64,000 bases of DNA, taken from assembly GCA_020881915.1 (NCBI GenBank), contig JAJFPB010000002.1:5157001-5221000 (forward strand). The letters are read 5' to 3'. Below are positions 48,537 to 58,840 of the stretch, piece after piece (the first letter of the stretch is position 1; every line of letters starts with the position of its first letter). Source of the DNA: Paramyrothecium sp. XJ0827. Its lineage: Eukaryota > Ascomycota > Sordariomycetes > Hypocreales > Stachybotryaceae. The position numbers and the translations under genes are program-made. The notes below the pieces were generated by a model that was given only the letters and a program-made list of their open reading frames with translations, was not told where the DNA came from and searched no databases.

Positions 48537-49006
48537 ATGAAGCTGCAAATCTCTGCTATTCTTCTCATGGTATCAGGGGCTCTGGCCGCACCATTTCCCA
48601 ACGGAACTCAGCCAACGCCGGTTCCACTGCCTACCAGTCTTCCCGACTTTGGCCCGCTCGGCCTGATTCTCCCAGCAGAGCCCGAGCCGAGTAGAGAGTG
48701 CCCAGTACGTTGAACTTTTCACAAGTCCCGCGAAGAATCTCGCTAAACCTATTCTCCAGGCTGGCCAGGCCTTTAATGAGTGTGGCTCTGCGTGTCCACC
48801 GCGCTGCTTCGCGCCGGTTCCACAATTCTGCACCCTGCAGTGCGTCATTGGTTGCCAATGCACGCCTGGTCTGCTTTTGAACGCCGTAAGTTATGCGCCT
48901 TGCATGGGAAAGTTTGTCAAGCTAGTGGTTCTAATTACGACAGGCTGGCAATTGCGTGACTCCCTTCGGATGCCTCCTCGACCTTTTCGCCAAGAAGAAC
49001 CCTTAG
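48537..49006 (+). CDS. small secreted TIL-domain (trypsin-inhibitor-like) protein
   Basis: Three small exons, 48537-48704, 48760-48885 and 48944-49006, all phase 0, encode 118 aa. No single open frame shows this gene; it appears only after removing two introns of 55 and 58 nt with good GT/AG ends. Residues 1-17 are a signal peptide (AILLMVSGALA). A Pro-rich spacer of about 35 residues follows. The last 65 residues contain exactly ten Cys in the TIL arrangement: ECP, NEC, SACPPRC, QFC, LQC, IGCQC with TPG, GNC and FGC. TIL domains fold with five disulfides and commonly act as serine-protease inhibitors in animals; a reactive loop would lie in FAPVPQF between the fourth and fifth Cys. In this fungus the target is unknown; an effector or self-protection role is inference. 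Confidence 0.85.
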
Positions 49007-49441
49007 ATGGGTTCAGGTTTATAATTCCGTTCAGACAAGCAACGAAGAACCATATCATTTAGAGATTTCGCAGCATAGGGGGTGCTAGCCCACATCCATA
49101 CACAAGAACACCTCGTGCGCATCAGTGCTAGTGATGAAACTTGCAATTGAGAAATTATTTTACCTGGAGTTCCAGAGTTCTAGTCACAATTTTCCACCTT
49201 GCACGCATTTGAGTCGTCCTGAAAGTGTTTCTTCTAATTGACCGTGGTCCATATCGGGCGCATGATCAATGAGTTATTTCGCTCAATTTTTCAATGCACT
49301 CTGCCACGAACATTGCCTGCCACTAACAATCGGAATCTGGCGTGTGACTCTGGAAAATAGCAGTACACCGACAGATTTGACTCTATCTTATGCTGATCAC
49401 TATCTATAGGTTCGGCTCTTCAAATTATGTTTGTAGCACAT
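49007..49441. other. intergenic, convergent 3' ends
   Basis: AT-rich, no feature seen. Confidence 0.5.
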
Positions 49442-50685
49442 TTACTCATTCCAAACGACAGCACTCAGGCCATCTTCCTGACCTGGTCGCCCGGGATTCC
49501 CAACCTGGATGTTTGCCAAAACATTTCCAAGCCTACCAGTAACCAGATCGCGGCTAACGATGGCAACATTAGAGGATGTTTGCCCAGCAAAAGCGACCAG
49601 AGTGCCCGCCTTGTTGATTTGAAATGTTCGGGGATAGTAAGTGTGAGAATTCGTCGCCTCCAGCCATGAGAAAGCGCCACTCGTAGGGTTGATGGTGTAA
49701 ATCGCCACAGAATCTTGGCCGCTACCAAAGGTCTGGTCTGCCCGATTAGAAGCGTAAAGGAAGTTGTTGAAGATGTGTAGCTCCGCAGCCTTGGTCGAGG
49801 TACCGGGTGTAGTTCCCGCGGTATAAGTAGAGAGTGTTTGCGTCTTGCTGAGAGACAGGCAGCCCGAGCCGTAGCTGACATTCCAGGCAGAGATGGAATT
49901 GCCAAGCTCATTTAATGAGTAGAAACGGAGACCATCGGTGCCGTTGGTGGCGCCTTGCGGTGTCCACCATTTACCATGGCGAGGCCCATCCCCAGGGGCT
50001 GCTTGTCCGGTGCCACAAGATGTGAGTTGTCCGTTGCTCGCATTGATTCGGAAAATTCGAATGATGTCTGCGCCAAGATCGGGTACCAACAGGAATTGAC
50101 CAGTTGGGTCAACAATAATTTCGTGAGGATGGGGGACGTCTTGTCGGGGATTGGGTCCTCGGCTTGCCATGGTAAATTTCTCACGCTGGAGGAGTGCATT
50201 GTTTGATGACGTAGGAACTCTGTACGTTGTAACAGTTGATGGTGAGCTGTCACATGATTAGACCTTCTAACACAGGAATTGATGGCCCGGTTCAATACTC
50301 ACTACTGAGCTGTTGCCAAGAAACTCTTCCCATCAACGCCTCCGTAGAGCACTCCATGGACATCATTTCCAGACGTCTGAAATTGTGTAGCCAAGGTCAA
50401 CCGTCCATCAGTCGCGACATTGTATTGTGCAATGTATCCACGCCCAGTCCAAGATTCGTCAAAGCAGTACAGCTTCTTATCCGCCGAGTACAATTGCAAC
50501 CAAGCAGGCGTCGTGCCACATCCTGTTGTCTCGGCTGTGACTGAGAGGCTCCCGGAGTTGCCATTTTGGTTGAAGTTGAGCGTGTAGACTTTCCCAGAGA
50601 AATGGGATGCCAATAAGGATGCGCTGTGCACTACTGGGGCCAGGCTGAGGCCCGCGATAATCACGCTCAACTGTCTGAACATCAT
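49442..50685 (-). CDS. secreted lactonase-family seven-bladed beta-propeller protein
   Basis: Two exons on the minus strand, 50303-50685 and 49442-50246, encode 395 aa. A signal peptide covers roughly residues 1-21 (IIAGLSLAPVVHSA). The repeat pattern and PHPHEIIVDPTGQFLLVPDL, LHIFNNFLYASNR and PRTFQINKAGTLVAFAGQ belong to the lactonase family (6-phosphogluconolactonase / carboxy-cis,cis-muconate cyclase fold). Family members hydrolyse or cyclise lactones, but the secreted fungal group has no settled substrate. The start is at the first of two adjacent ATGs before the signal peptide; the second (50682) is equally possible. The intron 50247-50302 uses GTGAGT and CAG. A TATA-like palindrome lies about 100 bp upstream. 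Confidence 0.85.
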
Positions 50686-52113
50686 TCTTTTGAGGAAGAT
50701 GGTAATCTCAAACCCTTTCAAAATCGGACAGAATCTGGGTTTCTGACTACTTTCGAGCAACAAAAGAGCTCTACCCGATTGGCGTTATATAAATGCATAA
50801 TCTCCAATGCCGCATTGCCGCACTTTTCACGAGCAGCCATTTAGCCGGTGCCGGGTTTGCGTTTTCGTCATGTGTCATATATATGAACAGGGACACGGGA
50901 TCGGCCAGCACTCAAGGGTGACCAATCATTACCTGTCGGCTAAGGATGATCGCCAGTTAGCACATTTTAGGCACGGCGTTCTGTGTCCGCTCCGGAGCTG
51001 CCCGTCTTGACCTTGTTCCGGATTGTGGAGAGAGGTTCAAAGGCATTCGTGCTCGGGAGTTTAGCATTAACAAGCACGCGATTTGCAGAAAGTGAGCCAG
51101 GCTTATCGGGTAAAGACATCAAGAGAGCTGGCATTCGGTCAATGCGATCATTCACGTGTGGAAATGTGGAACTAGAGAGTCACGACCCTCGGTGCAATGA
51201 ATGATAAGACGTTTCTTATGATTGATTCAGTCAAGGAGATTTAGTTCCCGAGAGTACTAAAATATTGTTCTTATTTTGAGAACCTGAATTTTCATCATTG
51301 TTTTGTCTCATGACATGGTTTCAACGAAATGACCTTTTAACAAATAACCTCTCAACACGGGAAGGGCATCCTCAGCGCTCAATATGTTCCCACGTTTCTA
51401 TATTATGATCCATCATCTTCATTCCAATCCCAATTTTTTACTTGACTTGAAGTTGATACAGGAATAGCTTTACTCGTCAAAGATTGCAGCGTGTTCAGCG
51501 TAGGCGTAAGGTAGACTGGAAAAACAAGTCGATTCGCCACTCAATTTAGCATTACCTATTACCACCACTTCATCATCCATTTTTTCGAGGCCGCTTAAAG
51601 AGTTGTCAATGAAATTTCAATAGCATGCTTTGAGTCCCCGAAACAAAACAAAGTTCTCGTGGTTGAGTATGTGTTTGCTTTACGCGTCGGTCTATTTTGA
51701 CAAGGCTGATGACCTGTGACGAGCTAACCTGCTAGATCTTGAACACGTTCAATATTCGCTACGAAAGCATTCACAAGCGAAGATGCTGCTACTATCAAGT
51801 TTATTGACACAAGGATGGTTTGGCTGCCTGCGGCGCAGGGTAGAGTCAAGGACACCCTGCCCCCCTTACTTCAAGTGCCAATGACAGCACTGGGTGCCGA
51901 TTTTATCACTTGGGAGAGCGTGCGAGATCAACGGCAATGATATTCAGTCCAACATCCTCCATTCTGCGCTCCACCGAATCCTCGTATACTGTCCACTCAG
52001 GCTATATTGGCAGCACTGCCTATTCATGTCTCTATAATGCAAGCATTTGCCTCGCACGAGAGAAATCGGCGTGGGAGGTGTGCTAGAGCGATCCTCAGAT
52101 GAGGTGGCTCTGA
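50686..52113. other. intergenic between lactonase and oxidoreductase
   Basis: No gene, RNA or repeat supported. The left end holds the lactonase promoter. Confidence 0.5.
50786..50793 (-). promoter_or_regulatory. TATA-like element of the lactonase gene
   Basis: The sequence TATATAAA on the plus strand reads TTTATATA on the minus strand, about 100 bp upstream of the lactonase start. The near-palindrome leaves its direction open. Confidence 0.35.
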
Positions 52114-53136
52114 TTAGGCGAGAGTGATTACCACCTTCCCCACATGATTTCCACTCTTGAGCCTTGCATATGCCTCCTGGTATTCTCCGAATTGATAGAC
52201 TCGATCGATGACCGGGTGAATTTGATGAACTTCCATCGCTCTGAGCATGGCCTCAAAGTCTATGCGAGGGCCAATCGTCGAACCAAAGACAGTGAGACTT
52301 CGCTTGAGAATGTCAATGGGAGGGAGACCACCCCCAAAGCCACTTGCAAACCCGATCACTGCGATCTCGCCACTAATTCTTGTTGATGCTGCTGACTTGA
52401 CAATCGTTTTCTCCCCTGCAATGTCCAAGACCTTATCAACACCTTCTCCATTCGTAAGTGCAAGGATCTCGCGCTCCCAATTAGGCTTTGTGTTGTAGTT
52501 GATGACTGACTCTGCACCTAAATCTCTTAGTGTCTTTGCCTTCTCATCTGTCGATGAGATAGCAAGAACACGCACGCCAGCCATCCTTGCGAATTGTAAT
52601 GCGAAGATGGACACGCCGCCCGTGCCTTGGATCAAAATTGTCTGTCCGGCCTGGAGAGGTTTGACCGCGTTCAGTGCCGTCCAAGCGGTCACGGCAGCAC
52701 AGGGCAGTGAAGCAGCTTCGACATAGGACAGATATGATGGCAAGTGAACGAGCGCATTTTCATGGAAAACTCCGTATTCAGCCAGCATGCCGTCAACGCG
52801 AAATCCAACGCTATGAGCCCGGTACTCGGCCAGACTTGGGCCCGCAATCCAGTGAACAGTGCAATTGACAGCGACACGATCGCCAACTTTCACACGTGCA
52901 ACATTTTGTCCAACCGCGATGACCTCGCCAGCACCATCTGACAAAGGAACAACATCTAGCTTGGTTGCTACAGGATACTTGCCTTCCACCAAGGCAAGAT
53001 CGCGGTAGTTGAGCGAAGCCGCATGTATCCGAATCAAGACTTCGGAAGAACCAGGACTCGGCAGGAGATTGCTATGTAGGGCTAGTGATATTTGACCGCT
53101 GGAGTTGTTGACTCTCACTGCTTTCCCTCGCTCCAT
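52114..53136 (-). CDS. MDR-superfamily NAD(P)H-dependent oxidoreductase (quinone-reductase/alcohol-dehydrogenase-like)
   Basis: Intronless gene of 340 aa. It has a GroES-like N-domain (LNYRDLALVEGKYP at 42-55, PLSDGAGEVIAVG at 64-76) and a Rossmann domain with the dinucleotide motif GTGGVS at 171-176. The usual catalytic-zinc Cys of classical alcohol dehydrogenases is replaced, with Asn-Tyr-Arg at the site, and the structural-zinc four-Cys lobe is absent, so it is a zinc-free MDR member. Such enzymes reduce quinones, enals or ketones with NADPH in the cytosol. They occur in both detoxification and secondary metabolism. No neighbouring biosynthetic gene points to a pathway. Confidence 0.9.
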   Translation of the reverse strand: MERGKAVRVNNSSGQISLALHSNLLPSPGSSEVLIRIHAASLNYRDLALVEGKYPVATKLDVVPLSDGAGEVIAVGQNVARVKVGDRVAVNCTVHWIAGPSLAEYRAHSVGFRVDGMLAEYGVFHENALVHLPSYLSYVEAASLPCAAVTAWTALNAVKPLQAGQTILIQGTGGVSIFALQFARMAGVRVLAISSTDEKAKTLRDLGAESVINYNTKPNWEREILALTNGEGVDKVLDIAGEKTIVKSAASTRISGEIAVIGFASGFGGGLPPIDILKRSLTVFGSTIGPRIDFEAMLRAMEVHQIHPVIDRVYQFGEYQEAYARLKSGNHVGKVVITLA

Positions 53137-54222
53137 TTTGGATTAGCTCCTCTTCGTCTTGGTCGATTATGAGAAAAGCTGAGATTGAGGAGAGAGATTG
53201 TTAGGGTCGAGAAGAAGCGAGTAAGTGGTGAAAACGGCCCTGGAAGAACGGTAAAGAGTAAACATGTTGGATTTGGGTGGGCGAGCTGCTCTTTTATCTC
53301 GTCCAGTCATCTGTTCGAATTGATATGCACATCTCTTGGCACCATCCAGATCCGATCTGCGGAATTCGACATATGTCATCGAGCGGAATTTGGAAATGTT
53401 AGTTCGGATGATGATAAATCAGCTAATTGTGGCTTCCACCAAGAATTACAACACTCAACCAATAATCGACCTGCATGTGGGGTCCTCAAATAACGAAGTA
53501 GACGCTTGTCCCCCAAATTTTGTATTTCATTATACTGATGGCTATGGCAATCTGTGAGCCGCCTGATGAGTGTGACTCGTATGCGCAGCGAACTGCCAGT
53601 ATACCTTTGGCTCTACGAAGCCCACATCGACGATATCCCATACCAACTTACCCACCCACATCGGGCTTCGATCTAACGTCTCGACCTCAACGAGTATGAA
53701 TTGTTAAGTCGCGGTCGGTAGCTAGGCTAAGGCGGCTTGTAGCATTGACCCAGGTAAAATTCAACGAGTACTCGAGACAAGCAAGAGTAAAAATAGAACG
53801 AGATAAATTCATCGAAAGACAACTTTACTCGGCCTGACATGAGTCCACTGCGATTGTGTGACGAATTGCTCTAGATTTACGACTAGACTTCAATAGAAAC
53901 CATTTCGTATGCATACTTATCTAGTTTGCGCTATCGAGCGGTGCCGAACAGCTCCGTTTCGATATGCACTCGTTTAGAGTCGGACTGGCTTTGTTCGACC
54001 TACGTGTCTTTCTGCCTAGCGATTGGTCCATTCCTTCAGGGATGGAACGATTTTGACCCCCAACTTTCAGCATGATCCCCCTCCTCAGCCTTGTTGATAT
54101 TACGCCCAATCCACCCTAGTTCACTTCGTATCAAGTCTTGCCTGAACACTTTGTCCGGGCCAATCTGAACCTAGCTCGCTCATGACTTCTTCTAGCTATG
54201 GACACCTCCCACCTATCTTGAT

Positions 54223-54261
54223 CCCCCCCCTCAAAAAAAAAACCTCAAAACCCTCAAAAAA
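54223..54261. repeat. low-complexity C/A tract with CTCAAAA units
   Basis: Eight C, then T, C and ten A, followed by two further CCTCAAAA-type units. It is a simple-sequence tract prone to length variation and sequencing error. Confidence 0.7.
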
Positions 54262-55334
54262 GCAGAAAGTTGTCGAAAGTCTAATCACATCAAATCAAGC
54301 TTTAGATCCAGCTTGGAATCAGTGACATGCAGATCAACAAAATAAAAAGGTAGATGGAGTTGTCGACCACCGACACAGCTTGCTGTCGTTAGAACGGACT
54401 TGGAAGAACAGATTGTGACGGGAGAGTGTCCACAATCTTGTGGTTGTACAAAATATTCGGTGACGTTAGCAGCTACGCAAAGTCATAACGATGATCAAGC
54501 TTTGTGGTGGAAAAAAAGGAAAATGGCCAAAAAACATACAACAGCCGGTGTTCGCTGGTCGTCACCGACCCAACTACTAATCTGCCGCTCACTTGGTTAA
54601 CTATCGGAGAGCGGACGGGATCCGGTGTATTCAAGTGGCTATGGTCGTATGTGATGAGCGCTTCAGCTATGCTGGGATAAGACCTTGATCTCATCACGCC
54701 TTCTCTTCATAAGCCAGCCTCAAAGATAATCTTCAGCTGGTTTGCCCTTGCGAACTTCATGCAACCAGCATCCACTCCATCGTTGAGAGAGAGTATGCAA
54801 TGACATTCTGAGCACCCACATTTAGCTAGCTGGGAAATAGCACCTCCCGTGCGTTTTTGATAAGCTTGTGGAGGATGGAACTTGTGCGTTTAAAGGACCA
54901 AGTATGACATGTGGGGTGTGGAGCGAACAAGAGATGACATGTCCGACGACATGTCTCTCGACCTCCATACAACTTTGGTAAGTGTCAGACTACTTCAAAC
55001 AGGAAATACAACGTGCTAGTCAGATATTGCATGAGATGCGTTCGGAGGAAGAATTGGCTTTCCATCAAAATGAAGATGCACTCATCGTGGTCCACACCTC
55101 CTGCTACCTACCCGACACCAGTCGCGAAGGCCGAGATGCATCCTTCTTCAGCACTACGAACTAGCTCTTGAACTTGAATCGAGAGACATTGGCCAAAAAG
55201 TAAGACCTTGGCGTAATGGAACAACGAGTGTCTGATTAAATACTACCATTCACCGGATGGAGAACGAAGGTGCCCATTTTCGGAGCGGGTATCGTGTGCC
55301 GGCCAAGGTGGGACCTACGTGGTGTTGTGGAGTC

Positions 55335-55339
55335 AAAAA
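55335..55339 (-). terminator. RNA polymerase III T-run terminator of tRNA-Tyr
   Basis: On the minus strand a TTTT run (55344-55347) and a TTTTT run (55335-55339) follow the tRNA 3' end by about 30 and 40 nt, as expected for Pol III termination. Confidence 0.5.
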
Positions 55340-55377
55340 GAACAAAAGATTTGCGACGAGCAGGCTCGTCACATTCT

Positions 55378-55466
55378 TCTCCTCACCCAGAATCGAACTA
55401 GGGACCTTTCGATGGAAATTTCTGCAATTACAGTCGAACGTGATGAACCAACTACACCATGAGGAG
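55378..55466 (-). tRNA. tRNA-Tyr (anticodon GUA) with 14-nt intron
   Basis: The minus strand folds as a complete tRNA. The acceptor stem CTCCTCA/TGAGGAG pairs over all seven positions, with discriminator A at 55378. The D-arm contains box A (TGGTGTAGTTGG). The anticodon stem is TTCGA/TCGAA, and the T-arm CCTAG-TTCGATT-CTGGG has one G-T pair and box B. The 21-nt anticodon loop resolves into the normal seven bases with anticodon GTA (55429-55431) and a 14-nt intron at 55414-55427 in the canonical place after position 37. C1-G72 and A73 are the eukaryotic tyrosine identity elements, and tRNA-Tyr genes of eukaryotes regularly carry introns. The mature length is 75 nt before CCA addition. Confidence 0.93.
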
Positions 55467-55872
55467 GGATTTGAATGAGAATCGTGACGATGCCATTCAT
55501 CCTATGTCTTAGTCGTCCCACTTTCTTTGGAAGAGCTTCGAGGAATTAACACACCCTGCTCCATATTTCCACCGGCTCCCGGCATATTCAAGACCGACTC
55601 CGGCGCTCCTGGCACCCCTCGGGGACTCGAAGTTGTAATCATACCAATCTATGAAGTAGGAACTTCGGGCCTCGGAATCGTTGATGGCACGGAGGTCTGC
55701 GGCTGCTGTCACGTACCCACCAATAGTCTCAGCCTCCACTCTACCTAAGATTCCGCACTATTTCCGGTGTCGAAGTCAGTGGTAAATTTAGGCTAATGCG
55801 TCATCCTCCGCCAGTTCCACCTCACCCTTTCTTCCACTCTCCTCTCAAGCACAAAGGGCATATACAATTACC
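55467..55872. other. intergenic, methyltransferase promoter
   Basis: A minus frame of 76 codons at 55509-55739 has protein-like composition (Tyr, Asp, Gly-rich) but no start ATG and no recognised family; it might be a gene remnant. The last 80 bp are a C/T-rich leader of the methyltransferase gene. Confidence 0.4.
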
Positions 55873-56769
55873 ATGAGCGGTCACAATTCCTACCTCCCCG
55901 GCCACCGAGCTTCGCAGGTCAAGCATCATGAGTGGCGAACAGCAGAGAACAGTGCAGCATTTCTACTGCCAATCCTGAAGGCCAAGAGCCAAGAAAACCC
56001 AAAGCTGCAAATGCTCGATGTCGGTGCTGGCTCTGGCACCATCACTACCTCGCTTGCAAGTTACATTCCTGACGGCGTAGTGACTGCGACAGATCTCTCG
56101 GAGGACATATTGAAGCGGGCACGTGAACTAGCTGAGGCTTCTGGTGGCGGCAAGAATATTGTGTACAAGCAAGCCAACGTTTACCGACTTCCCTTCTCCG
56201 ACGGACAATTTGATGTCACGCATGCCCATCAGGTCCTCTCACATCTGGACGCGCCTGTGGAGGCGCTACGTGAGATGATCAGAGTTACCAAGCCGGGTGG
56301 GACAGTGGCTGTTCGCGAAAGCGATCTCCGCACTTGGTGCTGCTGGCCAGAGATGGCCGACATCAACCGCTACCATGAGGTCCTGTATGAGGTCCATGAA
56401 AACGCCGGGGGTAGTACCAATTGTGGCCGCCAGCTTGTATCATTCGCTCTAGCAGCAGGTGTGTCCCGTAAGCAAATCAATGCTAGCTACAGTACTTGGT
56501 GCTACAGCCAGCCGGATGATAAACAGCTTTGGGGTAAGTCTTGGCCTTCTTTTTATTGGAAGCGACAATTCGAATCTAATCAATGGCCTTTTCTAGCCGA
56601 TGCAATGGCCGAGCGGTTACGCGATGGCGAAATTCGCAAGGCGTCTGTGAGACTGGGCATTTCCACGGAAACGGAGATGGACAAGCTAGCGGATGGCTGG
56701 GAGAAATGGGCAAATACAGAAGATGCAACCTATGGGATGATGCACGGAGAGATTCTCATTCATGTGTAG
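55873..56769 (+). CDS. SAM-dependent class I methyltransferase (UbiE-like)
   Basis: Two exons, 55873-56533 and 56597-56769, encode 277 aa. Motif I is LDVGAGSGTIT (48-58), followed by TDLSEDIL (motif II) and a FDVTHAHQVLSHL and KPGGTVAVRE pattern typical of Methyltransf_11/25 enzymes. It transfers a methyl group from S-adenosylmethionine to an unknown small molecule, probably in the cytosol. The 63-nt intron (GTAAGT...TTCTAG) is a multiple of three without a stop, so the unspliced frame is also open; I spliced it because both sites are good and the join gives LWADAMAERL. It is convergent with a P450 225 bp away. Confidence 0.88.
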   Translation: MSGHNSYLPGHRASQVKHHEWRTAENSAAFLLPILKAKSQENPKLQMLDVGAGSGTITTSLASYIPDGVVTATDLSEDILKRARELAEASGGGKNIVYKQANVYRLPFSDGQFDVTHAHQVLSHLDAPVEALREMIRVTKPGGTVAVRESDLRTWCCWPEMADINRYHEVLYEVHENAGGSTNCGRQLVSFALAAGVSRKQINASYSTWCYSQPDDKQLWGKSWPSFYWKRQFESNQWPFLADAMAERLRDGEIRKASVRLGISTETEMDKLADGWEKWANTEDATYGMMHGEILIHV

Positions 56770-56993
56770 GCACTTGACGTACTGGACGTGCGCTCGGCTG
56801 TGTACTAGATTGAAGGCGCGTCGTTCCTCAGCTGCACGACTCCTAACTCCGATGAATGCTAGACAACAGTCAATTTTGCGCACCCCGTGATGTATACGTG
56901 CTCCAACTACTATGTTCTAAACAACGAGAGATGAGGTGTGCAAACCCTTGCCTGCCTAATTCTTCGAGGAGAGCGCCACGAATTATCAGGGCC

Positions 56994-58840
56994 TTATTTG
57001 ATACGCCGCCATCGGACGACCATGTCTCGATCAGGAGGCAGAGCACCTATTCCTGAGAATCGCTGATCGCTTTGAGCCGGTCGGTCTGAGAGTGATCCAT
57101 CCATCTTTGTCCACTTCACGAATTCCATGTCGAATCGATCCACCAAAATGCCCACCATGGTGAAGATTTCATTCTTGGCAAACTGCCGCCCTGGACACAT
57201 GGGAACACCACCCCCTTGTTCATTCTCAAGCGTCAGCTACTTGACGTGAATCGACCTGCAGTATACTCAAATGAGAACTTACCAAATGGAAAGAAGTTTG
57301 CGGGGTTTGCGGCCATGGCAAACTCGCGTTTCGTGACCAGCTGTCCAGTGGCATCCTCCTTTTCACTTAGTCTGATATGCCTTTCGGCCCAGAACTCGCT
57401 TGCTGGATGATCTTGACTGCCCCAAACACTTTCATCCATGTGCGCTACATGGGTGTAGGCATGCAATAGCGAGCCTTTGGGGATAGTCACGCCGCCCATT
57501 GTCATCGGCTTTTCCAGAAACCGCATTACGTTGAAGCTTCCACGCACTCGAAGTATCTCAGTCAGCATGGAATGTAACGTGGGTAAGGCGGCAAGTTTCT
57601 GAGGATCAAGTGCACGGTTGCCTGTCGAACGATCGACCACGACAGCGCCAGCGACTTCTTCGCGGACCTGCTTGAGCAGTATGGGGTCCTTGTGGAGTTC
57701 CATGAGCATCCAGCTAACCATAGGAATTGTATTGGAGTTTTGGCTAAGTTGTTGCAAGAAGTTAGCATCATTCTCACCTGGATCGAAGGGAAAACGTACC
57801 CAAATACCATTGTTGCTAACGCCCCAGCAACACTCTTCCTTTTGAATCCAGCATCGGTTAGCCATTTGGCGAGCTCGCGAATCATGCGCGTGCCAAAATG
57901 CGGCTCCCACTGTGCATCTGCATCCGGCCCGTCCCAGTCAAAGTTTTTAGTCCTGCTTCCACGTACTTCTCAATCCTTTCCAAGAATTCATCTGACGCTT
58001 TGAAGGGGGCGGGATACATCCACTTCGGAAGCCCGTATACTAGGTGCGACACGTACGAGTCATATTTCCAGAAAGAGTCAATGAAGTCGGGATTCAAGGC
58101 CAGAATGTTCGGGCCAAAAAGGGTCGTGACAGCGCACTGCGTAAGATCTCGCCTAGTGAGCTCATTGATGCTGAGAGTAGTCCATTCGCCGAGTGGATAA
58201 CGATCAACTACAGCCGAAAATTGTTTCCCAAACTCATCAATGACTGGTCGGATATGATGCGGACGACTCAAGTAATCATACAGCACCTGGTATTTTTTGG
58301 ACCAAAAGCGCTCGCTCTCTGGTAATTCCTCGTATCCTGGAAGCGGTACTTCCTTGTGTCCCGACTTGTCCTTGGCGAAGCGTTCTACTTCCTCCAGGGT
58401 CATTCTGTAGAGCTTTGGAAATCCGATCTGTAGCATGATTGCATTGTACGTTAGGCCGCGTGCGGAAAAGATGGCTTGGTAGTTGCTCAACCCTCCGCAG
58501 ACATAGACCGGCTTTCCTGCTAGCCGAAATTTCACGATTGGAGCGTTGCGAAGCGCTTCTCTGAAGCGACCACATATGTTAACCAGAGCCCGAGCCTCAA
58601 GCGAACTATCACCTACACGATTCGTTCCATAAATCTAGCATTGTCGAACACGAACTGAATGGTATTCCAGACGAAAGGTATTGGATCGCTTAGGCTTGGG
58701 ACGCTCACGTGGTCTTCAGAACTTGTTCGTAAGAGAAATCCGATGATGAGGATGGTCAGCACGGAAATTATTAGCACGGCCGCCAGGCTCCTCTGAAATG
58801 TTGTGGTCGCTGCCACAAACAAGCCAACGCTGCCATCCAT
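56994..58840 (-). pseudogene. cytochrome P450 gene with a one-base frameshift in an A-run
   Basis: Minus-strand exons: 58617-58840, 57800-58560, 57283-57743 and 56994-57214, about 555 codons if intact. The start at 58840 gives a long membrane anchor. Visible motifs are LAGKPVYVCGG, an I-helix region QNSNTIP as in CYP7/CYP8-like enzymes, ExxR as EILR, and the heme loop FGGGVPMCPG joined across an intron. Exon 2 fails: before 57948 it reads in one frame (EKYVEAGLK), after 57944 in the next (FDWDGP, RMIRELAKWL). The run of five A (57944-57948 on plus as T) would need six. The exon is one base short of phase, and no usable intron lies there. It is otherwise intact, so sequencing error or very recent loss are both possible. 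Confidence 0.72.

Larger units (their letters stand above)
53137..55377. other. gene-poor region left of the tRNA gene
   Basis: 2.2 kb without a supported protein gene. Frames are short and motif-free. The left end contains the oxidoreductase promoter. A homopolymer-rich stretch is annotated separately. Confidence 0.5.
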
